From DATHVI01 sp035461385 (GTDB taxonomy: Bacteria > Actinomycetota > Thermoleophilia > Solirubrobacterales > 70-9): 64,000 bases of DNA. The notes under the pieces are model-generated. The model saw only the letters and a program-made list of their open reading frames with translations, was not told the origin of the DNA and did no database searches. A program made the position numbers and the translations under genes. Positions 33,363 to 40,829 of the stretch are shown in pieces. The stretch is taken from NCBI GenBank assembly GCA_035461385.1, contig DATHVI010000042.1, positions 21,892 to 85,891 on the forward strand, given 5' to 3'. The stretch's first letter is position 1. Each line of letters begins with the position of its first letter.

Positions 33363-33387
33363 TCCCCTGCGGCGAATGCCGTGGGGA
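33363..33387 (+). promoter_or_regulatory. Hairpin in the 5' leader of the sigma factor mRNA
   Basis: TCCCC-TG-CGGC-GAAT-GCCG-T-GGGGA forms a nine-pair stem with a small internal loop and a GAAT loop. A shorter GGGT/ACCC stem precedes it. It ends about 20 bases before AGGAG. Function unknown; not a match to a riboswitch class I can name. Confidence 0.4.
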
Positions 33388-33417
33388 TGATCCACGACCG
33401 ACGATTATAGGAGACCG

Positions 33418-34365
33418 ATGCCTCGCACCAGGGGCGCTGGTGGCGACCAGCGCGCGAACAACCGCCGCCATCGCGGCGACCACGACAGCCAGATCACGAC
33501 CGTCACGGCCGGTCAGCGTCGTGCTGCCCACGAGGCCGCGACCGAGACCACCGACAGCCTGCAGCTGTTCATCAACGAGGCGATGCGCTACCCCCTGCTC
33601 ACCGCCGCCGAGGAGGTCGAGCTCGCGAAGGCGATCGAGCGCGGCGACCTCGAGGCGAAGGAGCGTCTGATCAACTCGAACCTGCGCCTGGTGATCAAGT
33701 TCGCTCGCCGCTACCAGGGCCACGGCCTGCCGCTCGGGGACCTGGTACAGGAGGCGATGCTCGGCCTGATCCGGGCGGCCGAGAAGTTCGACTGGCGCCG
33801 GGGCTACAAGTTCTCGACCTACGCGGTGCTCTGGATCAAGCAGTCGATCCAGCGCGGCCTCGACAACACCGGCCGCCAGGTCCGGATCCCCGCCCACATC
33901 GCTCAGCGCGAGCGGACCGTCAACCGGACCGCGACCGAGCTGACGACCGAGCTCAATCGCGAGCCGACCGACGAGGAGATCGCCAAGAAGGCGAAGCTGC
34001 CGCTCGACGAGGTGATGGCGATCCGCGACCTGACGAGGGTGACCACCAGCCTCGACGCTCCGGTGACCTCCGACGGCGACACCACCCTCGGCGAGCTCCA
34101 CGCCGAGAGCACCGGCGACCTCGAGGACGAGGTGCTCGAGCGCGAGCAGGAAGAGGCCGTCGGCGCGGCGCTGGCGAAGCTTCCCGAGGACGAGCGCAAG
34201 GTCGTCGAGGCCCGGTTCGGCACCGGCGGCCGCCAGACGCGGAGCATCCGCGACATCGCGCGCGAGCTCGGGGTCACCCAGCAGACCGCCCGCGACCTCG
34301 AGGCCCGAGCGCTCAAGCGGCTCGCCTCCGACGAGACGCTCGCAGGCTGGCGCGCGGTCGCCTGA
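33418..34365 (+). CDS. RNA polymerase sigma-70 family factor, primary-like (RpoD/HrdB type)
   Basis: A 315-residue sigma factor. Region 1.2 begins near residue 43 (DSLQLFINEAMRYPLLTAAEEVELAKAIE). Regions 2.1-2.4 include INSNLRLVIKFARRYQGHGLPLGDLVQEAMLGLIRA and FDWRRGYKFSTYAVLWIKQSIQR. Region 3 and region 4 follow, with the helix-turn-helix RSIRDIARELGVTQQTARDLEARALKRL. Region 1.1 is replaced by a 40-residue charged N-terminus. It recognises -35/-10 promoters and is either the primary or a close group 2 factor. It has its own strong promoter, direct repeats and a structured leader; AGGAG precedes the ATG. Confidence 0.93.
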   Translation: MPRTRGAGGDQRANNRRHRGDHDSQITTVTAGQRRAAHEAATETTDSLQLFINEAMRYPLLTAAEEVELAKAIERGDLEAKERLINSNLRLVIKFARRYQGHGLPLGDLVQEAMLGLIRAAEKFDWRRGYKFSTYAVLWIKQSIQRGLDNTGRQVRIPAHIAQRERTVNRTATELTTELNREPTDEEIAKKAKLPLDEVMAIRDLTRVTTSLDAPVTSDGDTTLGELHAESTGDLEDEVLEREQEEAVGAALAKLPEDERKVVEARFGTGGRQTRSIRDIARELGVTQQTARDLEARALKRLASDETLAGWRAVA

Positions 34366-34441
34366 GCCCGCTCGACCGGGCGGCGAATTCCCGCGATCGA
34401 TCACTGGACCTGCGTCGATAGGCGCGGGTCCCGTCGATCCG

Positions 34442-34447
34442 TACCGT
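34442..34447 (+). promoter_or_regulatory. Putative -10 box, leaderless arrangement, for the SDR gene
   Basis: TACCGT, then 7 bases, then ATG at 34455. Sequence around it is nearly the same as before the gene at 29762. No good -35. Confidence 0.45.
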
Positions 34448-34454
34448 CGTCGTC

Positions 34455-35630
34455 ATGCTCGACGGCGACATCGATCGGGGCCGGGGCACGCTGCTGACCG
34501 GGGCGACGGGGTTCCTCGGCGGCGAGGTGCTGGCGCGGCTGCTGGTCGAGGGGGACCGGCCCGTGTACGTGCTCGTCCGCGCCCGGACCGCGAAGGGGGC
34601 GCAGGCGAGGCTTGAGCGGACGATCGTCTCCCTGCTCGGAAGCCACGAGCCGTGGGCGGAGCGTGCGATCGCGATCGCCGGCGACCTGACCGTCCCCGGC
34701 CTCGCGCTCAGCGGCGCGAGACGCGAGTGGCTCGCCGAGCGCATCGGGGAGATCATCCACTGCGCCGCCTCGGTCTCGTTCACCCTCGGGATCGACGAGT
34801 CGCGTGCGATCAACGTCGCCGGGACCAGCCGGCTGCTCGACCTCGCGGCGCTCTGCGAGCAGCGCGACGGCCTCGACTGCTTCACCCACGTCTCGACCGC
34901 CTATGTCGCCGGCACCCACCGCGGGAGCTTCGCCGAGTCGGACCTCGAAGTCGGTCAGGAGTTCAGGAACGCATACGAGCGGTCGAAGTTCGAGGCCGAG
35001 GTGCTGGTCCGCCGCCGGTCGCCATCGCTCCCGGTCCAGGTCCTGCGCCCGAGCATCGTCGTCGGCGACTCGCGCACCGGCTGGACCCCGGCATTCAACG
35101 TCATCTACTGGCCGCTGCGGGCGTTCGCGGGCGGGTCCTACCCGGCGATCCCGGCCGACCCCGGGGCGCCGGTCGACGTCGTCCCGGTCGACTACGTCGC
35201 CGACGCGATCGTCACCCTCGCCGGCCGTCCCGGGAGCACCTACCACCTGACCGCCGGGGAGCGGGCGACCAGTGTCGGCGAGCTGATCGAGCTCGCCTCC
35301 GAGCAGCTCCACCGTCCCCCACCGCGGATCGTCTCGCCGCGGTTCTACCGGCGGACGATCCATCCGGTGCTGCTGCGGACCGGCAGCGCCGCGACGAAGC
35401 GGGCGCTGCGCCGAAGCGAGCCGTACTTCCCGTACTTCTCGATGCCGACCACCTACGACGACGCCCGCGCCCGCGCGGCGCTCGCACCGCACCGGCTCGA
35501 GCCTCCGCCGCTGCGCGCCTACTTCGCCAAGCTCCTCGCCTTCGCCCGCGCCGCGGGGTGGGGGCGCGAGCCGGTCGAGCGCCGCCATGCGACGCGGGCG
35601 ACGCGCCCGCCCCGGCGCGTCGCGGCGTAG
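34455..35630 (+). CDS. NAD(P)-binding thioester reductase-like extended SDR
   Basis: A 391-residue protein of the male-sterility/fatty acyl-CoA reductase group (NAD_binding_4). The Rossmann motif LLTGATGFLGGEVLARLL lies at residues 13-30, then IHCAASVSFTLG, HVSTAYVAGT (active-site region), and NAYERSKFEAEVLVR with catalytic Tyr and Lys. The C-terminal part (from about 270) is divergent. Relatives reduce acyl thioesters or act as lipid-modifying epimerases. It has no linked carrier or adenylation domain. Start chosen at ATG 34455, which has TACCGT 7 bases upstream and no Shine-Dalgarno. Confidence 0.85.
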   Translation: MLDGDIDRGRGTLLTGATGFLGGEVLARLLVEGDRPVYVLVRARTAKGAQARLERTIVSLLGSHEPWAERAIAIAGDLTVPGLALSGARREWLAERIGEIIHCAASVSFTLGIDESRAINVAGTSRLLDLAALCEQRDGLDCFTHVSTAYVAGTHRGSFAESDLEVGQEFRNAYERSKFEAEVLVRRRSPSLPVQVLRPSIVVGDSRTGWTPAFNVIYWPLRAFAGGSYPAIPADPGAPVDVVPVDYVADAIVTLAGRPGSTYHLTAGERATSVGELIELASEQLHRPPPRIVSPRFYRRTIHPVLLRTGSAATKRALRRSEPYFPYFSMPTTYDDARARAALAPHRLEPPPLRAYFAKLLAFARAAGWGREPVERRHATRATRPPRRVAA

Positions 35631-35750
35631 CGGTGCAGGCCGGATCGCCCGCTTCGCACCGCCGCGTGCTCGGATAGATTGCCGCCGCAAGCCGCGATCC
35701 GGGGAGCGCGACGCCCTCGGGCGGAGAGCACACGGAAGGAGCACACGGGG

Positions 35751-36320
35751 ATGGAGAGCTCACTCAGCGCCGCCGAGCGCGAGGCGGCGGCAGGGATCTC
35801 GCGACTGTGGTGGCTTTGGGTCGCGACGGGGATCGTCTGGATGGCGGTCGCGCTCGTGATCCTCCAGTTCGACGACGCGTCGGTGACGACCGTCGGGGTG
35901 ATCATCGGGCTGATGTTCATCGGCGCCGCCGTCCAGCAGCTCGCCGTCGCGGGCTTGGTCGATCGGCTGCGCTGGCTCTACGCGCTCTTCGGGGTGCTGT
36001 TCGCGATCGCCGGGGTGATCGCGCTGATCAGCCCGGGAAGCACGTTCGAGGCCCTCGCGAGTGTGCTCGGCTTCCTGTTCCTGGTCGTCGGCGTGTTCTG
36101 GATCATCGACGCGTTCGTCGCCAAGGAGGTCAACGAGCTCTGGTGGCTCGGCCTGATCGCGGGAATCCTGATGGTCGTGCTCGCGTTCTGGACCAGCGGC
36201 CAGCTGCTGATCGAGAAGGAGTACGTGCTGCTCGTCTTCGCCGGGATCTGGGCGCTGATGGCGGGCGTCACCGACATCATCCGCGGATTCCAGATTCGCC
36301 GCCTCGGAAAGCTGATCTGA
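35751..36320 (+). CDS. HdeD-like DUF308 membrane protein
   Basis: A 189-residue integral membrane protein with six predicted helices in three pairs, the DUF308/HdeD arrangement: WWLWVATGIVWMAVALVIL, VGVIIGLMFIGAAVQQLAV, LYALFGVLFAIAGVIALI, LGFLFLVVGVFWIIDAFV, WWLGLIAGILMVVLAFW and LLVFAGIWALMAGVTDI. E. coli HdeD contributes to acid resistance; actinobacterial roles are not established. The ATG at 35751 is preferred, since the preceding in-frame stretch is unrelated and AAGGAG lies 11 bases upstream. It stands between an SDR and the histidine kinase without overlap. Confidence 0.87.
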   Translation: MESSLSAAEREAAAGISRLWWLWVATGIVWMAVALVILQFDDASVTTVGVIIGLMFIGAAVQQLAVAGLVDRLRWLYALFGVLFAIAGVIALISPGSTFEALASVLGFLFLVVGVFWIIDAFVAKEVNELWWLGLIAGILMVVLAFWTSGQLLIEKEYVLLVFAGIWALMAGVTDIIRGFQIRRLGKLI

Positions 36321-36377
36321 GTCGCCACCGCATGCCCACGGCGGGGCCGACCGGCGCACCGGGGGCGTGCTGTTCGT

Positions 36378-36383
36378 TACATT
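36378..36383 (+). promoter_or_regulatory. Putative -10 box, leaderless arrangement, for the histidine kinase
   Basis: TACATT, 6 bases, ATG at 36390. No Shine-Dalgarno between. Confidence 0.45.
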
Positions 36384-36389
36384 CACCAC

Positions 36390-38117
36390 ATGGCTGAGGA
36401 GGATGGGGCCGCGCACGGGGGCCTCGGTGAGCGGCGCCTGACTCGCCTGCTCGACGTCGGGCGGGCGCTCGTCTCCGAGCTCGACCTCGACGCGGTCCTG
36501 AACCGCGTCCTCGACGCGGCTCGCGACGTCACCGGCGCCCGCTACGCCGCACTCGGGATCCTCGACGGCAGGCGCGCCGGGCTCGAGCGGTTCGTCACCC
36601 TCGGCATCGACGAGCGCACCCGGCGGGTGATCGGCAACCTGCCGCGCGGCCGGGGCGTCCTCGGGCTCCTGATCGAAGACCCCACGCCCCTGCGGCTGAG
36701 CCGGGTCGGCGACCACCCGCGGTCGTTCGGGTTCCCCCACGGGCACCCGCCGATGGACACGTTCCTCGGCGTCCCGATCATGATCCGCGGCGAGGCGTTC
36801 GGGAACATCTACCTGACCGAGAAGGACGGCGGGGAGTTCGACGAGGCCGACGAGCAGGCGGTGGTGATCCTCGCCGAGTGGGCCTCGATCGCGATCGAGA
36901 ACGCGCGCCTGTACACCACCGTCCGCGAGCGCCGGGCCGAGCTCGAGCGCGCGGTGCGGGGGCTCGAGGCGACGACCGAGATCGCGCGGGCGGTCGGCGG
37001 CGAAACCGACCTCGGGCGAGTTCTCGAGACCGTGGCCAAGCGCGGGCGGGCGCTGGTCGAAGCGAGGACGGTGCTCGTCATGCTCGAGGACCGGGGAGAG
37101 CTCGAGGTCGTGAACTGGGCCGGCGACCTCGAGCGCGAGGTGGTCGGCGAGCGTGTCCCGCTCGACTCAGCGTGGGGGCGGGTCTGCCGCGACGGGCTGC
37201 CGGAGCGGATCGGGGCAGCGGGGGCGCGGCTCGGCTTCGATCCAGGCGATCTCGGCTCGCGAGCCGAATCGGCGCTGCTCGTGCCGCTCACCTTCCGGGG
37301 ACAGGCGCTGGGACTGATCGTCGCGTTCGACCGGCTTCGGGACGGCCCGGAGTTCGACGCCGAGGACGAGCGGCTGTTGATCGCCTTCGCCGCCAGCGCG
37401 GCAACCGCGGTCGCGACCGCGCAGACGGTGGCCGAGGACCGGCTGCGATTCAGCATCGACGCCTCCGAGCGTGAGCGCTCGACCTGGGCGCGCGAGCTCC
37501 ACGACGAGACCCTCCAGGGGCTGGGCGCGCTTCGGGTCAGCCTCTCGGCGGCGCTCCGGGGGGGCGGCGAGAGGCTCGAGAACGCGGTCGAGGTCGCCGT
37601 CGCCCAGCTCGCCGACGAGATCGCCAACCTGCGCTCGCTGATCGCCGAGCTGCGACCCGTCGCGCTCGACGAGCTCGGCCTCGAGGCCGCGCTCGAGACC
37701 CTGGTCGAGCACAGCCAGGCGACGAGCGGCGTCGAGATCGACGCGCGGATCGACATGCGCTACGGCGCCGAGCGCTCCGAGCGGCTCGATCGCGAGATCG
37801 AGAGCTCCGTCTACCGGATCGTCCAGGAGGCGCTGACGAACATCAGCAAGCATTCCCGCGCCGAGCACGTCGACCTCGAGGCGACCGAGGGCCGGGACTG
37901 GATCAGGCTGCGGATCCGCGACGACGGGGTCGGGTTCGACACCTCGCGGAGGAGCAACGGCTTCGGCCTCCGCGGGATGCGCGAGCGCGCCGCGCTCGTC
38001 AACGGCAGGATGTCGATCGCGTCGGCGCCGGGCTCCGGAACCGAGATCAAGATCGAGATCCCGACCTCGCTGCGGTCGGTCCACAGCGCCATCCGCGGTG
38101 CTGCGGGGAATTACTGA
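36390..38117 (+). CDS. GAF-domain sensor histidine kinase (DevS/NarL-partner type)
   Basis: A 575-residue cytoplasmic kinase. GAF 1 covers about 25-175 and contains FGFPHGHPPMDTFLGVP, the same segment that carries the haem-ligand histidine in mycobacterial DevS/DosT; GAF 2 covers about 195-350. The HisKA_3 dimerisation helix has ARELHDETLQG with phospho-acceptor His371, and the HATPase domain has QEALTNISKHS, DDGVGFD and GFGLRGMRER. It should phosphorylate a NarL-type regulator; the only one nearby is at 40099-40755. Ligand may be a gas or redox signal, by analogy only. Confidence 0.92.
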   Translation: MAEEDGAAHGGLGERRLTRLLDVGRALVSELDLDAVLNRVLDAARDVTGARYAALGILDGRRAGLERFVTLGIDERTRRVIGNLPRGRGVLGLLIEDPTPLRLSRVGDHPRSFGFPHGHPPMDTFLGVPIMIRGEAFGNIYLTEKDGGEFDEADEQAVVILAEWASIAIENARLYTTVRERRAELERAVRGLEATTEIARAVGGETDLGRVLETVAKRGRALVEARTVLVMLEDRGELEVVNWAGDLEREVVGERVPLDSAWGRVCRDGLPERIGAAGARLGFDPGDLGSRAESALLVPLTFRGQALGLIVAFDRLRDGPEFDAEDERLLIAFAASAATAVATAQTVAEDRLRFSIDASERERSTWARELHDETLQGLGALRVSLSAALRGGGERLENAVEVAVAQLADEIANLRSLIAELRPVALDELGLEAALETLVEHSQATSGVEIDARIDMRYGAERSERLDREIESSVYRIVQEALTNISKHSRAEHVDLEATEGRDWIRLRIRDDGVGFDTSRRSNGFGLRGMRERAALVNGRMSIASAPGSGTEIKIEIPTSLRSVHSAIRGAAGNY

Positions 38118-38204
38118 GCGAAATTAGGGGTGGACTCGGGATGCCACGCGCCGGCGCCCGATCGATACTGAGATCGGACCAAGCATCCCACCTCCTGGGT
38201 CCGC

Positions 38205-38224
38205 GGGACCTCACTCCAGGTCCC
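38205..38224 (+). terminator. Hairpin downstream of the histidine kinase gene
   Basis: GGGACCT, 6 bases, AGGTCCC: perfect 7-bp stem about 90 bases after the kinase stop, followed by a weak CCTT. Possible factor-independent terminator. The rest of the 195-base interval (38118-38312) shows no gene. Confidence 0.4.
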
Positions 38225-38312
38225 AGCCTTATGCCCCCGTTCGGTCTCTTGCATCTCGTGGCCGGGCGGGGGCTTTCGGCGTCCTGCGGGCAGTCGGTCA
38301 TCATTGGGGGTG

Positions 38313-38726
38313 ATGCCGGAACGGATCGACAAGCCAGAGGCGGAGTGGCGGGGCGAGCTTTCGCCCGAGGAGTACCACGTGCTCCGCGAGGGCGGCACGG
38401 AGCGGGCGTTCACCGGGGCCTACTGGGACGCCAAGCAGCCGGGCACCTACCGCTGCCGCGCGTGCGGTCAGGAGCTGTTCAGCTCCGAGACCAAGTACGA
38501 CTCGGGGACCGGCTGGCCGAGCTTCTTCGAGCCGGCGAGTAGCGACGCGGTCGAGACCCGGCTCGACAGCAGCCACTTCATGCGCCGCACCGAGGTCCTG
38601 TGCGCCCGCTGCGGGAGCCACCTCGGCCACGTCTTCGAGGACGGCCCGCGGCCTACGGGCCTGCGCTACTGCATCAACTCGTGCTCGCTCGACCTCGATC
38701 CCGAGGACGGCGAAGGGGTTAGGTAG
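38313..38726 (+). CDS. msrB: Peptide-methionine (R)-S-oxide reductase MsrB
   Basis: A 137-residue MsrB repairing methionine-R-sulfoxide in proteins. Zinc-binding pairs are YRCRACGQEL and LCARCGSHLG; substrate motifs are SGTGWPSFFEP and HFMRRTEVLC; the catalytic Cys is in LRYCINSCSLDL near the C-terminus. The recycling Cys position is the usual one. Several starts are possible within 9 bases (TTG 38304, GTG 38310, ATG 38313); none has a well-spaced Shine-Dalgarno. The neighbouring redox flavoprotein and the GAF kinase suggest an oxidative-stress setting. Confidence 0.94.
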   Translation: MPERIDKPEAEWRGELSPEEYHVLREGGTERAFTGAYWDAKQPGTYRCRACGQELFSSETKYDSGTGWPSFFEPASSDAVETRLDSSHFMRRTEVLCARCGSHLGHVFEDGPRPTGLRYCINSCSLDLDPEDGEGVR

Positions 38727-38793
38727 TTAGCCGTCGTAGTTCTCCGCAGCAGAAGCCGTGCGTCCCGCTGATGTAGAGGCGTCGCGGCGATCT

Positions 38794-38799
38794 TAGGCT
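38794..38799 (+). promoter_or_regulatory. Putative -10 box, leaderless arrangement, for the flavoprotein gene
   Basis: TAGGCT, 7 bases, ATG at 38807. No Shine-Dalgarno between. Confidence 0.45.
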
Positions 38800-38806
38800 G
38801 AACCTG

Positions 38807-40030
38807 ATGGCCGACAGACGTCGATCGCAGGCGCGGCGCAAGCACGAGACCGGACCGATCCGGGTGGTGATCGTCGGCGGCGGAGTCGCCGCCCTCGAGG
38901 CGATGCTCGCGCTCCGTCGGCTCGCCGGCGACCGCGTCTCCGTCCTCCTCGTCGCCCCCGAGCGCGAGTTCATCTACCGGCCGCTCGTCGTCGGCGAGCC
39001 GTTCGGGCTCGGGCGCGCGCACCGCTTCGATCTCGCCGCCCTCGCGGCGGGCGCGGGCGCCGAGCTCGTCAACTCGCGCGTCGTCGCGGTCGACTCCTCC
39101 GAGCACTGCGCGTTCACCGAGGACGGGACGCGGATCGACTACGACAAGCTGATCGCCGCTCCCGGCGCGCGAATGCGACTCGCCCTCCCGGGCGCGCTCA
39201 CCTTCTGGGGAGTCGCCGACGCGGACGAGGTCACCCGGCTGCTGGTCGAGCTCGAGAGCGGCGAGGTCGACCGGGTCGTGTTCGCGGTCCACGCCGCCGC
39301 GGGCTGGCCGCTCCCGCTCTACGAGCTCGCGCTGATGACGAGCGCCCACCTCGTCAACACGGACGTCGAGGGGCGCCGGCTGACCGTGGTCACCTACGAG
39401 GACGCGCCGCTCGGCATCTTCGGACCGACCGCTTCCAGCCACGTCCGCGAGCTTCTCGGCCGCCGCGACATCGAGCTGATCGCGGGGCGCCATCCGGCCG
39501 CGGTCGCCGAGGGCGCGCTCGAGATCGTGCCCGGCGGCTCGATCCCCGCCGACCGGGTGATCACCCTGCCTCGTCTCGAGGGGCCCCGGCTCAGCGGCCT
39601 GCCGGCGGACGAGCACGGCTTCATCCCCGTCGACCCGCTCGGCCGGGTCCGGACGGCGACCGACGTCTACGCGGCTGGCGACGCGACGACCTTCGCCGTC
39701 AAGCAGGGCGGGCTCGCCGCCCAGCAGGCGTATTCGGTCGCGACCGCGGTCGCGAGCGCCGCCGGCGCCCCGCTCGACCCGGAGCCGTTCCGGCCCGTGC
39801 TCCGCGGAGTCCTGATGACCGGCGGGGCTCCGAGCTTCATGCGCACCGAGCTCCGTGGGGGGCTCGGCGACACGAGCACGGTCAGCCTCGATGCGCTCTG
39901 GTGGCCACCGGGGAAGGTCGCCGGGAGGTTCCTCGCGCCCCACCTGGCCGAGGTCGCCGGGCAGGCCCTCGCCCCGCCGACGCCGGTCAACGGCGCGACG
40001 CTGCCGATCGAGATCGAGCTCGCCGCCTGA
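38807..40030 (+). CDS. NAD(P)/FAD-dependent oxidoreductase (NDH-2/SQR-like)
   Basis: A 407-residue pyridine nucleotide-disulphide-fold flavoprotein. FAD motif RVVIVGGGVAALEAMLALRRL is at about 19-39, the second dinucleotide region includes VVFAVHAAAGWPLPLYELAL, and the C-terminal FAD contact is VYAAGDATTFAVKQGGLAAQQA. The overall order resembles sulfide:quinone reductases and type II NADH dehydrogenases, but the SQR redox cysteines are not evident. It could oxidise NADH or feed electrons to quinone peripherally. A basic 17-residue N-terminus precedes the fold. Convergent with the NarL regulator after 68 bases. Confidence 0.87.
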   Translation: MADRRRSQARRKHETGPIRVVIVGGGVAALEAMLALRRLAGDRVSVLLVAPEREFIYRPLVVGEPFGLGRAHRFDLAALAAGAGAELVNSRVVAVDSSEHCAFTEDGTRIDYDKLIAAPGARMRLALPGALTFWGVADADEVTRLLVELESGEVDRVVFAVHAAAGWPLPLYELALMTSAHLVNTDVEGRRLTVVTYEDAPLGIFGPTASSHVRELLGRRDIELIAGRHPAAVAEGALEIVPGGSIPADRVITLPRLEGPRLSGLPADEHGFIPVDPLGRVRTATDVYAAGDATTFAVKQGGLAAQQAYSVATAVASAAGAPLDPEPFRPVLRGVLMTGGAPSFMRTELRGGLGDTSTVSLDALWWPPGKVAGRFLAPHLAEVAGQALAPPTPVNGATLPIEIELAA

Positions 40031-40098
40031 GCTCCCGAGTCCTCGGCATTCGCCCGCTCTGGCGACGTCAAGCTGAGAGTTGCGGGTGCGGAGGCGGG

Positions 40099-40755
40099 CT
40101 AGGGCTCGAGCAGGCCGTGCTCGAGCGCGTAGCGGACGAGCTCGGAGCGCTTGGTCATCCGCAGCTTCTGCTGGATGTGGGCGCGGTGCGACTCGACCGT
40201 CCGCACGCTGAGGAACAGCTTCTCGGCGATCTCCGAGTTCGTATGCCCGAGGGCGATCAGCCGGAGGATCTCGAGCTCACGGTCGCTGAGGTCGTCGCCG
40301 ACCGCTGCCGGCTCCGACGCCAGCCGCGCGCCGAGCTCGGGCTGGAGGTAGGTGCGCCCCTCGGCGGCCATCCGGATCGCGTTCACGAGCTCGTCGTCGG
40401 CCGCCTCCTTGAGGACGTAGCCGAGCACGCCGGCCTGCATCGCCTCGCGCGCGAAGGCGGGATCGTCCTGCATCGTGAGGACGACGATCGCGGTCTCCGG
40501 CGAGGCCTCGCGGACCTTCGGGATCGCCTCGAGCCCGGCCTCGCCGGGCATGTTGAGGTCGAGGACGAGAACGCCGGGCTTGTGGCCCATGCAGTAGCGG
40601 ACCGCCTCGGCGGCGGTGCCGGCCTCGGCGACAACGTCGAGATCCTCCTCGGCCTCGAGCAGCATCCTCAGGGCGCTGCGAACCACCGTGTGGTCGTCGG
40701 CGAGGACGACCGTGGTCACGGCCTCGGACTGCCTGACACCTGTGTCATCTCCCAC
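40099..40755 (-). CDS. NarL/LuxR-family response regulator
   Basis: A 218-residue regulator. The receiver domain has acidic residues in VVLADDH, phospho-acceptor Asp66 in VLVLDLNMPG, and the switch Thr/Lys regions VVLTMQDD and GYVLKEAADDE. The DNA-binding LuxR domain reads LSDRELEILRLIALGHTNSEIAEKLFLSVRTVESHRAHIQQKL. The GTG at 40755 has TATCTT 6 bases upstream, a leaderless arrangement; an internal GTG at 40719 is also possible. It probably pairs with the GAF kinase at 36390. A 14-bp palindrome lies just inside the gene and another dyad upstream. Confidence 0.94.
   Translation of the reverse strand: MGDDTGVRQSEAVTTVVLADDHTVVRSALRMLLEAEEDLDVVAEAGTAAEAVRYCMGHKPGVLVLDLNMPGEAGLEAIPKVREASPETAIVVLTMQDDPAFAREAMQAGVLGYVLKEAADDELVNAIRMAAEGRTYLQPELGARLASEPAAVGDDLSDRELEILRLIALGHTNSEIAEKLFLSVRTVESHRAHIQQKLRMTKRSELVRYALEHGLLEP
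40734..40747. promoter_or_regulatory. 14-bp palindrome at the start of the response regulator gene
   Basis: TGACAC-CT-GTGTCA, perfect 6-bp arms, located 8-21 bases inside the GTG start at 40755 and downstream of the -10 box. Candidate autoregulatory operator. Confidence 0.45.
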
Positions 40756-40761
40756 CGTTTC

Positions 40762-40796
40762 AAGATATTGACTGGCCGGGGCCGCGAAACTCGCGG
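40762..40796 (-). promoter_or_regulatory. Promoter region of the response regulator: -10 box plus upstream dyad
   Basis: On the minus strand TATCTT (40767-40762) ends 6 bases before GTG 40755. CCGCGA-3 bases-TCGCGG (40782-40796) is a perfect dyad over the -35 area, where no -35 hexamer is seen, so an activator-dependent promoter is possible. Confidence 0.4.
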
Positions 40797-40829
40797 AAAC
40801 CCGTGCTCTGCGTGCGGGAAATTACGGAA

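Noticed and set aside
33344..33417. c-di-AMP (ydaO-type) riboswitch, because of GGGGGAACCC and GGGGATGATCC in the sigma factor leader
   Set aside because: The leader is only about 74 bases, too short for that class, and the other conserved blocks are missing.
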